From positions 1 through 59,387 of the forward strand of contig JAEYEL010000189.1 in the NCBI GenBank assembly GCA_023403475.1: a DNA stretch of 59,387 bases, read 5' to 3'. Position 1 is the stretch's first letter. The number at the start of each line of letters is the position of its first letter. Origin of the DNA: Actinomycetes bacterium (lineage in GTDB: Bacteria; Actinomycetota; Coriobacteriia; Coriobacteriales; Eggerthellaceae). The notes beneath the pieces were generated by a model. It was not told the origin of the DNA, made no database searches, and saw nothing but the letters and a program-made list of their open reading frames with translations. Positions 1-8,572 of the stretch are shown one piece after another. The translations under genes were made by a program, and so were the position numbers.

Positions 1-162
1 GTACTGCAGCAAGACCGATTCAACAGGAAGCCGTTCTTCGGGCGAAACGGCACCGGCGAGACGGGCCGAAAGGTCGCGGGTCTTTACCGGGGGAAGTGCG
101 AGCAGGTAGCGAACGCGTTCGGCAATGCCGACGACGAATCCGCAGGTTGAATGCTGGTTCAC
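1..162 (-). CDS. partial CDS of unknown function, 3' end outside window
   Basis: An open frame of 54 codons runs to the window edge from a GTG at 162, five bases after the TAA of the TIGR03905 gene, so it is probably the next gene of the same transcript. The visible N-terminus contains STCGFVVGIAERVRYLLALP and later ARLAGAVSPEERLPVESVLL. I do not recognise the family. The GTG is the only convenient start; a GCGGAG purine run lies almost against it, so the true start may be slightly different. Function not assigned. Confidence 0.45.
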   Translation of the reverse strand, partial: MNQHSTCGFVVGIAERVRYLLALPPVKTRDLSARLAGAVSPEERLPVESVLLQY

Positions 163-167
163 TCCGC

Positions 168-413
168 TTACTGTTGCGCGGCCTCGCGCAGGGCGCGGGT
201 TAGTTGGTCGGCGCAGGAGGTTTGGCGGGTACCACAGGTGTTGCCTTCCAGAATCCGTATCACGTCGTCTGCCTTCATGCCGGTTACCAGTTTCGATATG
301 GCACGCAGGTTGCCGTCGCAGCCGCCCGTGAAATCGACGTGGGTCACCGTATCGCCGTCAAGTTCCACGTGAATCTCGCGCGAGCAGACGCCGCGCGTTT
401 TGTAAGTGTGCAC
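168..413 (-). CDS. TIGR03905 family TSCPD-domain protein
   Basis: An 81-residue protein with the family hallmarks: N-terminal YKTRGVCSREI, the central GGCDGN motif and a C-terminal TCGTRQTSCADQL stretch. TSCPD-type domains also occur at the C-terminus of some class II ribonucleotide reductases, but the role of the stand-alone family is not known to me. The three conserved cysteines could bind metal or be redox active (inference). It lies 91 bp downstream of recO on the same strand and is full length. Confidence 0.85.
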   Translation of the reverse strand: MHTYKTRGVCSREIHVELDGDTVTHVDFTGGCDGNLRAISKLVTGMKADDVIRILEGNTCGTRQTSCADQLTRALREAAQQ

Positions 414-504
414 TGCTTCCTTCTTTCCGATTACTTCTCGATTTGCTTCCCTTTGCGCGGAAAACGGCTTCGCGCTGCTCCTGCGCGCCTTATCTTCCGG
501 CGTT

Positions 505-1272
505 TTAGAACAAGCCGCAGGTGAACAGGAACTCCAGCGACTTCAAGTTCGCCCCCACGTGCTCGCGCGTCCATTGCTGGCACACCTTGAGAACCGAAAA
601 CGCCGCATCTGCGTCCATGCCGCACGTGGACGCCTCGGCGAACGTCGCACCCATAAGGTAGCGCATCCAGCCGACGGTTCGCGCGGGCAGGTGCACCGTG
701 GCGGTATGCCCTCGGCAATGTGAGCAGACAAGACCGCCTTCGCCGTAAGAGAAGGGCAGATCGCCTTGTGACGAAGCGTCTATGGGGGCGCCGCACACCG
801 CGCAGGCATGCAGGCTGGGACGAAAGCCCGAAAACGCGAAGGTTTTCAGCAGATGCGCAGCGCAGATGCCGGGAGCCGCCTCAGCGTCGAGGGCGTCAAG
901 CGTTGCGAACGCAGCGCGCGTGCAGGCGAAAAGTTTGGGGTTTTCGAGGTCGGCCTGCGTTACACGGCTCGCAAGCTCGGCCATGGGCGCGGCGGCGGCG
1001 GCATGCTCGATGTTGCGGCGCAAACGCTCGTTTCCTTCGGCAAGACGTGCCTCCTTCACGATGTCGAGCGAACGGCCCTTCGAACAGAGCAGATCGGCGA
1101 CCGCATACAGCTCCAAACGCGAAGCGAACGGACTTCCCGGCTTCCGCGCGCCTTTCGCGACCGTGCGCAGCTGGGATCCGTCCCGCGCGAGCAGGGTGAG
1201 AATGAGATCTGCTTCCCCGAGCTTCGTCTTGCGCAGCACGATGGCACGCGTGGTGTAAGTAGGTTGGGCCAT
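505..1272 (-). CDS. recO: DNA repair protein RecO
   Basis: A 255-residue RecO that would help load RecA on SSB-coated DNA in the RecFOR pathway. The N-terminal OB-fold starts TYTTRAIVLRKTKLGEADLI; a helical middle part follows, and near residues 150-190 four cysteines (CAVC, then CSHC) form the zinc site found in many RecO proteins. The ATG at 1272 was chosen because MAQPTYTTRAIVL is the usual RecO beginning; in-frame codons upstream run into the leader. It follows the PASTA-protein gene by 17 bp and is probably cotranscribed with it. Confidence 0.95.
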   Translation of the reverse strand: MAQPTYTTRAIVLRKTKLGEADLILTLLARDGSQLRTVAKGARKPGSPFASRLELYAVADLLCSKGRSLDIVKEARLAEGNERLRRNIEHAAAAAPMAELASRVTQADLENPKLFACTRAAFATLDALDAEAAPGICAAHLLKTFAFSGFRPSLHACAVCGAPIDASSQGDLPFSYGEGGLVCSHCRGHTATVHLPARTVGWMRYLMGATFAEASTCGMDADAAFSVLKVCQQWTREHVGANLKSLEFLFTCGLF

Positions 1273-1289
1273 AGCTGATGCGAATTGCG

Positions 1290-2777
1290 TTAGACCCGCG
1301 CTATCTGCGGCGACGATGCAGCGATGCCGTTGTCGGCGCTCCAGGTGATGGTTCCCGAAACGGCCTTCCATTCGCCGTAGAGCGTCTGCGATCCGAAGAA
1401 CAGATAGTCGCGCGTTTCCACGACGCGGGCGGAGATGGTGTACTTCGTGGTGTTGTCGCCTGCGTAACTCACGTCGAGCGTGTCAGGGTTCACCTCGTAG
1501 GTTACGCCGTCGATGGAGAATTTCTCACTCGACTGGAAGTAGGTGTGCGTGGCGCTTACGAGCTCGGCCGAGCGCGACTTCGCCACGTTCACCGTAACGG
1601 CGGAGCCCGATGGCAGCTCGGCTCCCGCCTCCGGGTCGGTGCTCACCACTTGGCCTTCCAGCACGCTCTCGTCGTACACCTGCACTATACCGGGAACGAA
1701 GCCGGCATCGGCAAGGGCGGCCTGCGCCTCCTCGCCCGTCTTCCCCACCACGTTCGGCACCGTGTAGGGCGTGGCCACCTTGACGACGATGTGCGTGGAC
1801 GCCTTCACTTTCTGCCCGACTGCAGGATCCACCGAAAGGACGGAGCCTTTCGCAGCGTCTGAGAACTCGGTTTCATACTCCACGTTCTCGAGCCCTTCTT
1901 CCTTGAAAAGCCCCACGGCTTCATCGCGCGGAAGGCCTTCCACCTTCGGTACGACGCGTGCCACCGAAACATGGATGACAACCTCGGCGCCTTGTACCTG
2001 GCGTGAGCCCGCCGAAGGGTCGGTAAGCAGCACTTTCCCCTCGATATCATCGGATTTCACCTGCATGGGCTTCACGGAAAAGCCCTTTGCCTCAAGCTCG
2101 TAGGTGGCGTCGGCCTGCGATTTGCCCACTACGTCGGGCACGATGCGGCCGCCCCATATCTCCATGTGATACGTCGCCCCCGCCGCCGCGCCCGCAGCGA
2201 GAAGCACCATGAGGATGGCGATGACTACGCCCTTGCGCACGCCGCGACGCTTCTTCGAACTCGCATCGGGTGCGCGGAAGTCGCGCTGGGAGCCGGAAGG
2301 CGCCTCGCTTTGCGCGGGCATCTCCATGGTGTCGCCTGCGCGCCAAGTGGAGGCGGGCGGCACGTATCCGGGGTCTACCAGCCGTTCTATGCCGGAAAGG
2401 TCGGCGGTGCGGTCGGGGTCCCAGTCGCTCGGGCGACCGCCATCTCGCGTACCGAAATCCTCTTCTTCGGGCTCGCATCCGCGAGGGCGCTCGTCGTCGA
2501 GCGGGGCGAAATCGAACCCGTCCTGCCACTCGTACAGGTCGTCGTTTGCGAGGGTCTTTACCGCAGAATAATCCTCTTCATCTGGTGTTTCCACAGAAGG
2601 GATGTCTATCGAGGCGGTTTCGCCCGTCGATGGGCCGGCAAGAGCCTCAAGGGCACCATCTGATCCTTCGCCTGAAGCAGCGGCAACGGCGGCGATGCGT
2701 CCTGAAAGCGGGAAACCGCACTCGTCGCAGTATTTCGCGCCGTCTCGGTTCTCGGATTGGCAGTTAGGGCATTTCAT
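1290..2777 (-). CDS. zinc ribbon, single-pass membrane protein with three PASTA repeats
   Basis: A 495-residue protein. Residues 1-25 form a CxxC...CxxC zinc ribbon (Cys3, 6, 17, 20). An acidic, disordered stretch follows, then a basic KKRRGVRKG stop and one transmembrane helix at about 183-204. Three PASTA repeats (about 212-272, 274-336, 337-399), each with a VPxVxG-type start, lie outside, followed by a unique C-terminal domain of about 95 residues (400-495). PASTA repeats bind muropeptides or beta-lactams in Ser/Thr kinases, but there is no kinase domain here, so it may be a cell-wall sensor or scaffold (inference). The start at 2777 places the zinc ribbon at the N-terminus; upstream codons are repeat DNA. 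Confidence 0.85.
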   Translation of the reverse strand: MKCPNCQSENRDGAKYCDECGFPLSGRIAAVAAASGEGSDGALEALAGPSTGETASIDIPSVETPDEEDYSAVKTLANDDLYEWQDGFDFAPLDDERPRGCEPEEEDFGTRDGGRPSDWDPDRTADLSGIERLVDPGYVPPASTWRAGDTMEMPAQSEAPSGSQRDFRAPDASSKKRRGVRKGVVIAILMVLLAAGAAAGATYHMEIWGGRIVPDVVGKSQADATYELEAKGFSVKPMQVKSDDIEGKVLLTDPSAGSRQVQGAEVVIHVSVARVVPKVEGLPRDEAVGLFKEEGLENVEYETEFSDAAKGSVLSVDPAVGQKVKASTHIVVKVATPYTVPNVVGKTGEEAQAALADAGFVPGIVQVYDESVLEGQVVSTDPEAGAELPSGSAVTVNVAKSRSAELVSATHTYFQSSEKFSIDGVTYEVNPDTLDVSYAGDNTTKYTISARVVETRDYLFFGSQTLYGEWKAVSGTITWSADNGIAASSPQIARV

Positions 2778-2878
2778 GCGAGCTCCTCGCGTGCTTTGCG
2801 TGTTCGTACTCGTTGTCATTGTAGCGGAAAAAACCCGTGTGCAAGCGCAAGCACCGCCGCTGCGCGAAACAAGCAGAT

Positions 2879-2968
2879 GCCGATGCGGCAGACGCAGGCA
2901 GCTCGAAACCTCCCAAGGCGGGCGCCGCGCGCCACGTCGCCGATGCGGCAGACGCAGGCAGTTCGAAA
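2879..2968. repeat. two 30-bp direct repeats, 60-bp period
   Basis: Copies at 2879-2908 and 2939-2968 share a 30-bp sequence beginning GCCGATGCGGCAGACGCAGG with one mismatch. They lie in the 214-bp gap between the end of era and the start of the PASTA-protein gene. No gene is seen in the gap. They may be copies of a dispersed small repeat or a local duplication. Confidence 0.85.
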
Positions 2969-2991
2969 TACCTTGGCCGAAGATCCGCGGC

Positions 2992-3957
2992 TTACGCGCC
3001 TTCGCCGTATCCGAAACGGCGAATCTGGGCGGCATCGCGCCGCCAGTTCTTCTTCACCTTCACGGAAAGATCGAGGAACACGCGCGTGCCCAGAAGCTGC
3101 TCCAAATCGGCGCGCGCCTCGATGCCAATTTGCTTGATGGCGACACCTTTTCTGCCTATGATGATGCCCTTCTGGCTTTCCCGCTCAACATATACCACGG
3201 CGTAGATGCGCGTAAGGTTGCGCTTGCGTTCGTGCTCCATTTCCTCGACGCGCACGCCGATGGCATGGGGCACCTCGTCGCGGAAGGTGCGCAGTATCTT
3301 TTCCCTGACGAATTCCGCCACGACCACCTCTATGGGCTGGTCGGTTTCCATATCGGGCGGAAACCACGCGGGCCCTTCCGGCAGCAGATAAGCCACCTCT
3401 TCCACGAACGCATCCACGTTTTTCCCGGTTTCGGAGGAAAGCGCCACCATCGCGTCCCACTTCATCAGCTTCTCGGCGGCTTCGCGCTGCGCGGAGATTT
3501 GGGCATCGTTTGCCAGGTCGGTTTTCGAAAGCACGCATATCTTCCTCGACATCGCCGCACGCACCTGCGCGGCCACCCATTCGTCGCCTCTGCCTATGGG
3601 CTTCGAAGCGTCGATGAGCATGGCCGCCACATCGACGTCTTCGAGCGCCTTCAAGGCCGACACGTTCAGCTCCTCGCCGAGCGCATCGTGAGGCTTGTGC
3701 AGGCCGGGCGTGTCCACGATTATCATCTGGAACTTTGGGCGCGTGAGCACGGCGCGGAATCGATGGCGCGTCGTCTGCACCGTGTTCGAGGTGATGGCGA
3801 TCTTTTTGCCCATAATGGCGTTCAGCAAGGTCGATTTCCCCGCGTTCGGCCTCCCCACCAGCGTGACGAAGCCCGATTTGAAGCCTTCAACCTGATTATG
3901 ACCTATTTCCACGTTTCGTCCTTTGTCGTTTTCCTTGGCTTGTTTTTCGAAAACCAT
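2992..3957 (-). CDS. era: GTPase Era
   Basis: A 321-residue ribosome-assembly GTPase that binds 16S rRNA near its 3' end. G1 motif GRPNAGKST is at residues 35-43, followed by the switch stretch with TRHRFRAV, G3 DTPGLHKP and G4-like SKTD; the C-terminal third is the KH domain with GRKGVAIKQIG. Length is near the usual 300 with a short N-terminal tail. The start at 3957 (MVFEKQAKEN) was chosen over upstream codons, which fall in repeat DNA; an AGGTAG lies just upstream. It lies downstream of dgkA and ybeY, a common grouping. Confidence 0.95.
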   Translation of the reverse strand: MVFEKQAKENDKGRNVEIGHNQVEGFKSGFVTLVGRPNAGKSTLLNAIMGKKIAITSNTVQTTRHRFRAVLTRPKFQMIIVDTPGLHKPHDALGEELNVSALKALEDVDVAAMLIDASKPIGRGDEWVAAQVRAAMSRKICVLSKTDLANDAQISAQREAAEKLMKWDAMVALSSETGKNVDAFVEEVAYLLPEGPAWFPPDMETDQPIEVVVAEFVREKILRTFRDEVPHAIGVRVEEMEHERKRNLTRIYAVVYVERESQKGIIIGRKGVAIKQIGIEARADLEQLLGTRVFLDLSVKVKKNWRRDAAQIRRFGYGEGA

Positions 3958-4009
3958 GCTACCTATTTGAACCTTCTTCTCGAGCGACAAGGGCAGAACC
4001 CTTGCCCTA

Positions 4010-4084
4010 CGCACAACCCGCGGGAACCGCTACCCGAAGGTCGGCGCGACGGGCGCACAACCTGCGGGAACCGCTACCCGAAGG
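4010..4084. repeat. 44-bp tandem duplication covering the dgkA 3' end
   Basis: Two 31-bp copies (4010-4040 and 4054-4084, one mismatch) lie 44 bp apart. The right copy contains the last codons and stop of dgkA, so the left copy looks like a duplicate of the gene end pushed into the dgkA-era gap. Confidence 0.8.
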
Positions 4085-4442
4085 CGAGGGAGCAGATGCG
4101 CGGCAGGTACACGAAGCACGCGACCGCCACCGAAGCACATGCGAGCAGAAGGACGGCGCCTGCCGCAGCGTCCTTCGCCAACCCTGCCAGCTCGTGATAT
4201 TCGGGCGATGCGAGATCCACCACCGCCTCCATGGCCGTGTTGGCGCATTCGGCCGCCATAACAGCGCCGATGCAGATAACGACCGCGCACCACGATGTCG
4301 CGTCGATGGAAAGCGCCAGCCCCAGCGCCACCGCGAGAACCGCCGCCGCACAGTGTATCTTCATGTTGCGCTCGCGCACGATGGTTTTAAGGATGCCCCG
4401 TCCCGCGCAGGCGAAAGCGCGCCCAAGCGTTGCCTTCGCCAT
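4074..4442 (-). CDS. dgkA: diacylglycerol kinase / undecaprenol kinase family membrane protein
   Basis: A 122-residue integral membrane kinase of the small DgkA family, which phosphorylates undecaprenol (Gram-positives) or diacylglycerol with ATP. It shows the cytoplasmic N-terminal RGILKTIVRERNMKIH helix, three hydrophobic segments and the family core AECANTAMEAVVD with the catalytic Glu, then a KDAAAGAVLLL helix. Its ATG lies one base after the ybeY stop, so the two are translationally coupled. In Gram-positives the likely substrate is undecaprenol (inference). Confidence 0.92.
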   Translation of the reverse strand: MAKATLGRAFACAGRGILKTIVRERNMKIHCAAAVLAVALGLALSIDATSWCAVVICIGAVMAAECANTAMEAVVDLASPEYHELAGLAKDAAAGAVLLLACASVAVACFVYLPRICSLAFG

Positions 4443-4443
4443 G

Positions 4444-4917
4444 CTACGCCCGCCTATTCACCCATGCGGCCAAAATCTCGGCCTCGAGACTCTCCATGAC
4501 CGCGGCTTCGTCGTCTTCCACGTGATCGTAGCCGCACAGATGCAGAAGCCCGTGTACCAAAAGCAGGCTCACTTCCTCTTCGAACGTGGTTTTGAACTCG
4601 TAGGTTTGGCGCATCGCCACGTCGGGGGCGATGATCACGTCTCCTAATTCGAACACAAGGTCGGGCTCTTGGGCGGAAACGGCGGCGTCGAAGTCGTTTT
4701 CGACTCCGTCGCACTCGAACGAGAGCACGTCGGTGGGGCCTGACTTCCCCCGATAGCGCTCGTTGAGGTCCGCGATGGTCTCATCGTCTACAAAACTGAT
4801 GGAGACTTCGGTGTTGTCGGGCTTTTCCTCGTGCGCAAGGACGAAGCGCGCAAGCTTCTCCAGGGGAAGCCGCTCAAGATCCTCCTCGCGGTAGTCGTAG
4901 TTGAAAAGAATATCCAT
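4444..4917 (-). CDS. ybeY: endoribonuclease YbeY (16S rRNA maturation)
   Basis: A 157-residue zinc-dependent RNase for 16S rRNA 3' processing and ribosome quality control. The signature HGLLHLCGYDH supplies the three zinc-binding histidines, and the usual LNxxYR-like and GPTDVLSFE stretches precede it. The start at 4917 (MDILFNYDYREEDL) was chosen because the domain begins there; an in-frame ATG at 5046 would add an unrelated tail and has no ribosome binding site. PhoH, which often precedes ybeY, is absent. Confidence 0.95.
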   Translation of the reverse strand: MDILFNYDYREEDLERLPLEKLARFVLAHEEKPDNTEVSISFVDDETIADLNERYRGKSGPTDVLSFECDGVENDFDAAVSAQEPDLVFELGDVIIAPDVAMRQTYEFKTTFEEEVSLLLVHGLLHLCGYDHVEDDEAAVMESLEAEILAAWVNRRA

Positions 4918-5053
4918 GTTCCTTGGGCCTTCCTTTGCGCTTCGTCGCAGGCTTGCCGCAATGGCCGTCGCGGGCGAATGTCTCGCGACGAGCACCATGC
5001 TCGTGCCGGCAGGCGTCGTCGAAGCGATGTGCGTCCGGTTTGCCATAGGGGTG

Positions 5054-5062
5054 ATTGTATCA
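5054..5062 (-). promoter_or_regulatory. putative extended -10 promoter for ybeY-dgkA-era
   Basis: On the minus strand TGATACAAT matches an extended -10 box (TGnTACAAT). It lies in the 170-bp gap between mtaB and ybeY and would start a leader of about 130 nt. No good -35 is seen. Confidence 0.4.
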
Positions 5063-5087
5063 CGCCCGCACCGTCGAAGATAAGCCG

Positions 5088-6350
5088 TCACTGAACGATT
5101 ATCTCCACAAGGCCGCCAACTACGGCGGCGGGCGGTGCGGCCACTTCGTAGTAGCTTTCGGTCATGGCGCGCCCCCCTTCCTCCACAAGGGCGAACTCGC
5201 GTGTTCCCTTGCGGCGAGCGTAATCGCTTCGCCGCAGTTCCTCGGCCAACAGGCGCAGCGTTTGAGCACGCGCGCTTTTCTCCTCGGGCGGAATCTGGTC
5301 GGAACGTGCCGCCGCAGGCGTGCCTTTGCGCTGCGAATAGGGAAAGACGTGAATCTTCGAGAAGGCGCATTGGCGGGCGAGGACAAGCGTTTCTTGGAAG
5401 TCGTCTTCGGTTTCGCCCGGGAACCCCACGATGATGTCGGTGGAAAGCGAAAGCTGCGGCAGGCGTTCGCGCAGATGGGAAACGAGGCGCGCGTAGTCGC
5501 GCGCATGGTAGGGCCGCGCCATCTCATGCAGAACCTTCTCGCTTCCTGACTGCAGAGGCAGATGCAAATGACGGCAAATGCGCCCGTCCGCATGCGCCAT
5601 GAGGTCTACAAGGTCGTCGTCCACGTCGCGCGGCTCGATGCTCGATATGCGGAAACGGCACGGCAGCTCGCCTTCGCAGCGCAGGCTCGCCGTCGCGTCG
5701 AGAAGCAGGCGCAACAGGCCGGACAGACGCAGCTCTCCTTCTTTGTACGAACCCAGGTTGATGCCGGTGAGCACTATCTCGCGCACGCCCGCCTGCGCAA
5801 GCTGCGTGCATTCCGCGAGTACTTCCGTAGACGGGCGGCTTGCGGCGCGGCCGCGCGCAACATGCACGATGCAGAACGTGCAGGCATTGTTGCAGCCGTC
5901 CTGCACCTTCACGCCAACGCGCGTGGGAAAACCGGTTCCCGCACGAAGGGAAGCGACGGCTTTACGGGCAGGCGCGATGTCGAGCACGGAAAAGGTTGCG
6001 TTCGCATCGAGCTGCGCGCGCGCCTGCTCCAAAGCTTCGCCCAGACCGTTCTTCGGAACCACGCACACGCGCCCATCGAGCCCTTCGTAGAACGCTGCGT
6101 CGATTGCGGCTGCGCATCCCGTAACGAACACGAGCGCATGGCTGTTCGCGCGCAGGGCGTGGCGGACGGCTTTTCGCGTCTTCTTCTCGGCCTCCCCCGT
6201 TACCGTGCAGGTGTTCACCACTATAAGATCCGCTTGCGCAAGAGGTGCCGCCGCGCCACCCGCAGCAATAAGCTGCGCTGCAGCAGCATCGGATTCGACG
6301 CGGTTCACTTTGCAGCCCAGATTCACGACGGAAAAGTTCATAAGCGCCAC
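5088..6350 (-). CDS. mtaB: tRNA t6A37 methylthiotransferase MtaB
   Basis: A 420-residue radical-SAM methylthiotransferase that makes ms2t6A at tRNA position 37. The N-terminal domain carries Cys13, Cys48 and Cys79 for the auxiliary Fe-S cluster; the radical-SAM motif CNNACTFC binds the SAM cluster through Cys153, Cys157 and Cys160. A TRAM-like end (about 360-420) closes the protein. NLGCKVNRVESD and CTVTGEAE are typical of the MtaB subgroup rather than MiaB or RimO. The start overlaps the 3' end of rsmE by 13 bp; an internal Met at 6341 is an alternative. Confidence 0.92.
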   Translation of the reverse strand: MALMNFSVVNLGCKVNRVESDAAAAQLIAAGGAAAPLAQADLIVVNTCTVTGEAEKKTRKAVRHALRANSHALVFVTGCAAAIDAAFYEGLDGRVCVVPKNGLGEALEQARAQLDANATFSVLDIAPARKAVASLRAGTGFPTRVGVKVQDGCNNACTFCIVHVARGRAASRPSTEVLAECTQLAQAGVREIVLTGINLGSYKEGELRLSGLLRLLLDATASLRCEGELPCRFRISSIEPRDVDDDLVDLMAHADGRICRHLHLPLQSGSEKVLHEMARPYHARDYARLVSHLRERLPQLSLSTDIIVGFPGETEDDFQETLVLARQCAFSKIHVFPYSQRKGTPAAARSDQIPPEEKSARAQTLRLLAEELRRSDYARRKGTREFALVEEGGRAMTESYYEVAAPPAAVVGGLVEIIVQ

Positions 6351-7159
6351 CCGTTTTGGTTATCCGAACAGCCGCCCCCCAACCCACCCAGCTCGTAGAG
6401 AACGAGCGCGGGCGCCACCACGCCCGCCGTCTCCGTGCGCAGGATAGTAGGACCGAGCGACACGAGCCGTGCGCGCCTGTTGCAGGAAAGAAGCGCCTCC
6501 ACCTCGCTTTGCGCAAGACCGCCCTCAGGCCCCACCACCACGGCGACGCGCGCATCGGCTGCAGGCGTGCGCGTCTGCGCGAGCGCCTGCTCGATAGCCT
6601 CGTGCAAGCTCGCCGCGCGCGGCGCCTCTTCCCAGCATACCAAAACGCAGGTACACTGGCCCAGAAGCGCGCACGCCTCGCGCACGCCCCTAGGCTCGAT
6701 GACCTCGGGGATAATCCGGCGGCCCGACTGCATGGCCGCGCTCTTAGCTATGGCGCGCCACCGCTCCATGCGCTTTGTCGCCTTCCTCGCATCGAGCTTC
6801 ACCACGGAGCGCTCGCATGCAAGCGGAACGAACGCAGCGACGCCTATTTCCGTGGCGTGGCGCACCACCGCCTCCATCTTGTCGCCCTTCGCCAAGCCCT
6901 GCAGAAGGACAACGACCGGCCCTTCCTCCCCCGTATCGAGCCTTTGCGCCACGCGCACGAGAGGGATATCGCCGTCGAAGGACACTATCTCGCATTCGAA
7001 GTAGTCCTGCGCCGCATCGATCACCGCCACGTGCTCGCCCGGCGAAAGCCGAAGCACGCGCGCATGCTTCGCGTCGTCAGGCGAAAGCCGCAACGGAAAA
7101 GCCGTTGCGCCCTCGAGTGCAACGGCTTGCTCCTCCAAATAGAAATGCGGTAGGGACAT
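6338..7159 (-). CDS. rsmE: 16S rRNA (uracil1498-N3)-methyltransferase RsmE
   Basis: A 273-residue SPOUT-class methyltransferase acting on U1498 of 16S rRNA. Seen: N-terminal PUA-like part with HARVLRLSPGE, then GLAKGDKMEAVVRHATEIGV, the SAM-binding knot VVVGPEGGL and the C-terminal LGPTILRTETA motif. The start at 7159 has ACGGAG six bases upstream; upstream codons are non-conserved. It lies between dnaJ and mtaB, a common order in Gram-positives. Confidence 0.95.
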   Translation of the reverse strand: MSLPHFYLEEQAVALEGATAFPLRLSPDDAKHARVLRLSPGEHVAVIDAAQDYFECEIVSFDGDIPLVRVAQRLDTGEEGPVVVLLQGLAKGDKMEAVVRHATEIGVAAFVPLACERSVVKLDARKATKRMERWRAIAKSAAMQSGRRIIPEVIEPRGVREACALLGQCTCVLVCWEEAPRAASLHEAIEQALAQTRTPAADARVAVVVGPEGGLAQSEVEALLSCNRRARLVSLGPTILRTETAGVVAPALVLYELGGLGGGCSDNQNGWRL

Positions 7160-7243
7160 AAGGCTCCGTTCGAAATCGGCGAAATCGTACCTGTTGGCGC
7201 AGCGGGTCAGCGAGAGGGTTCGGCTCCCCTCGCGGCGTCGGCA

Positions 7244-7273
7244 AGTTCCGCCGTTCGCCAAAACGGCGGAACT
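7244..7273 (-). other. perfect 12-bp hairpin just after dnaJ
   Basis: Arms 7244-7255 and 7262-7273 are exact reverse complements with a 6-nt loop, three bases after the dnaJ stop. No U-run follows on the minus strand, so it is not a classical intrinsic terminator; it may stabilise the dnaJ mRNA 3' end or slow transcription before rsmE. Confidence 0.75.
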
Positions 7274-7276
7274 CCG

Positions 7277-8416
7277 TTAGTTAAAAGCGTCGCGAAGCTT
7301 CTGCAAGGGAGAACGCGCTTCGGACACGTCCTCGCCCATTTCGTCTGCAAGCTCTTCCAGAAGCTCGCGCTGGCGCTTCGTGACCTTCTTCGGCACCACC
7401 ACGTTCACATGCACGAACATGTCGCCGCGTGCGTCGCTGCGGAACTTCGGCATGCCGCATCCGCGCACGCGTACCACCTGCTCGTTCTGGCACCCTTCGG
7501 GAATGCGCACCTGCACCTTCTCGTCTTCGAAGATGCCGTCTATCTCTATCTCGGTTCCCAATGTGGCCTGCACAATAGACACGTTCGCGCGCGCATGCAG
7601 ATTGTCGCCGTCGCGTTCGAAGAACTCATGCGGCTGAATGCGCACGGTCACGATGAGGTCGCCTGCAGGCGCACCCTGCATGCCGGCCTCGCCGAAGCCG
7701 GACAGGCGCAGCTGCTGCCCGTCGCGTATGCCCACAGGAATTTCCACCGAAACGCGCTGGCGGTCGGGAACGCGGCCCTGGCCTTCGCATTCCGGGCAGG
7801 GGTTCTCTATGGTCGAGCCGGTGCCGCCGCAGGTCTTGCACGTGGTGGCCGTCTGCATGTCGCCCAGAAACGTGCGCTGTACGGTGACCACGCGACCCTT
7901 GCCGCCGCAGTCGGGACAGGTCACCTCTCGGCCGTCTGCGCCCAATCCCGTTCCCTTGCAGTCGGGGCACGGGGCCAGACGGTCGTAGACTATCTCCTTC
8001 TTCACGCCGGCCGCCACCTCGTCAAGCGTCAGGCGCAGGCCGACGCCCATGTCGCGTCCTTCGCGACGCTGCGCGCGACCGCCGCCCGCGCCACCGAAGA
8101 ACGAGCTGAAGATGTCGCCCATGCCGCCGAAACCGCCGCCGAACAGATCGTCGAAGTCGACGTAGCCGCCCCCGCCGTAAGGAGAGCCGCCTCCCGCCGC
8201 GCCGGGAATGGTTCCGAAGCGGTCGTACTGGGCGCGCTTCTGCGGATCGGAAAGCACATCGTACGCTTCATTGAGTTCTTTGAACTGGTCTTCGGCGTTA
8301 GGCGCCTTGTTCACGTCTGGGTGCAGTTCGCGCGCGCGACGGCGAAACGCCTTCTTTATCTCCTCGTCGGTGGCGTCTTTCGCCACGCCTAGCACCTCGT
8401 ACAGATCTTTGGCCAT
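7277..8416 (-). CDS. dnaJ: molecular chaperone DnaJ
   Basis: A 379-residue type I J-protein that stimulates DnaK ATPase. J-domain at residues 1-70 with HPD at 32-34, a glycine-rich linker with GGGFGGMGD, four zinc-finger repeats (CPDCKGTG, CPDCGGKG, CKTCGGTG, CPECEGQG) and the C-terminal substrate-binding domains. It follows hrcA by 156 bp, as in hrcA-dnaJ operons; dnaK and grpE are not in the window. The start is MAKDLYEVLGV with AAGGGC upstream. Confidence 0.97.
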   Translation of the reverse strand: MAKDLYEVLGVAKDATDEEIKKAFRRRARELHPDVNKAPNAEDQFKELNEAYDVLSDPQKRAQYDRFGTIPGAAGGGSPYGGGGYVDFDDLFGGGFGGMGDIFSSFFGGAGGGRAQRREGRDMGVGLRLTLDEVAAGVKKEIVYDRLAPCPDCKGTGLGADGREVTCPDCGGKGRVVTVQRTFLGDMQTATTCKTCGGTGSTIENPCPECEGQGRVPDRQRVSVEIPVGIRDGQQLRLSGFGEAGMQGAPAGDLIVTVRIQPHEFFERDGDNLHARANVSIVQATLGTEIEIDGIFEDEKVQVRIPEGCQNEQVVRVRGCGMPKFRSDARGDMFVHVNVVVPKKVTKRQRELLEELADEMGEDVSEARSPLQKLRDAFN

Positions 8417-8572
8417 GTGCCCTTGCTACCTCTCTATCTTTCTGTATCTTCTGCAACGTTTTCACGTCCTGCTCCAACCCGGGAAAGCCCTATACCCTCG
8501 CACAACGGCATCGTGCGCAGGAGGAGCGCGCTTACCCGGACAAGAAGGCCCACCCGACTAACCGCATCGTCC

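Noticed and set aside
4444..5370. Long 308-codon frame upstream of ybeY
   Set aside because: It overlaps mtaB, and only the last 157 codons match YbeY.
7244..7273. Intrinsic terminator of dnaJ
   Set aside because: The stem is perfect but no U-run follows on the coding strand.
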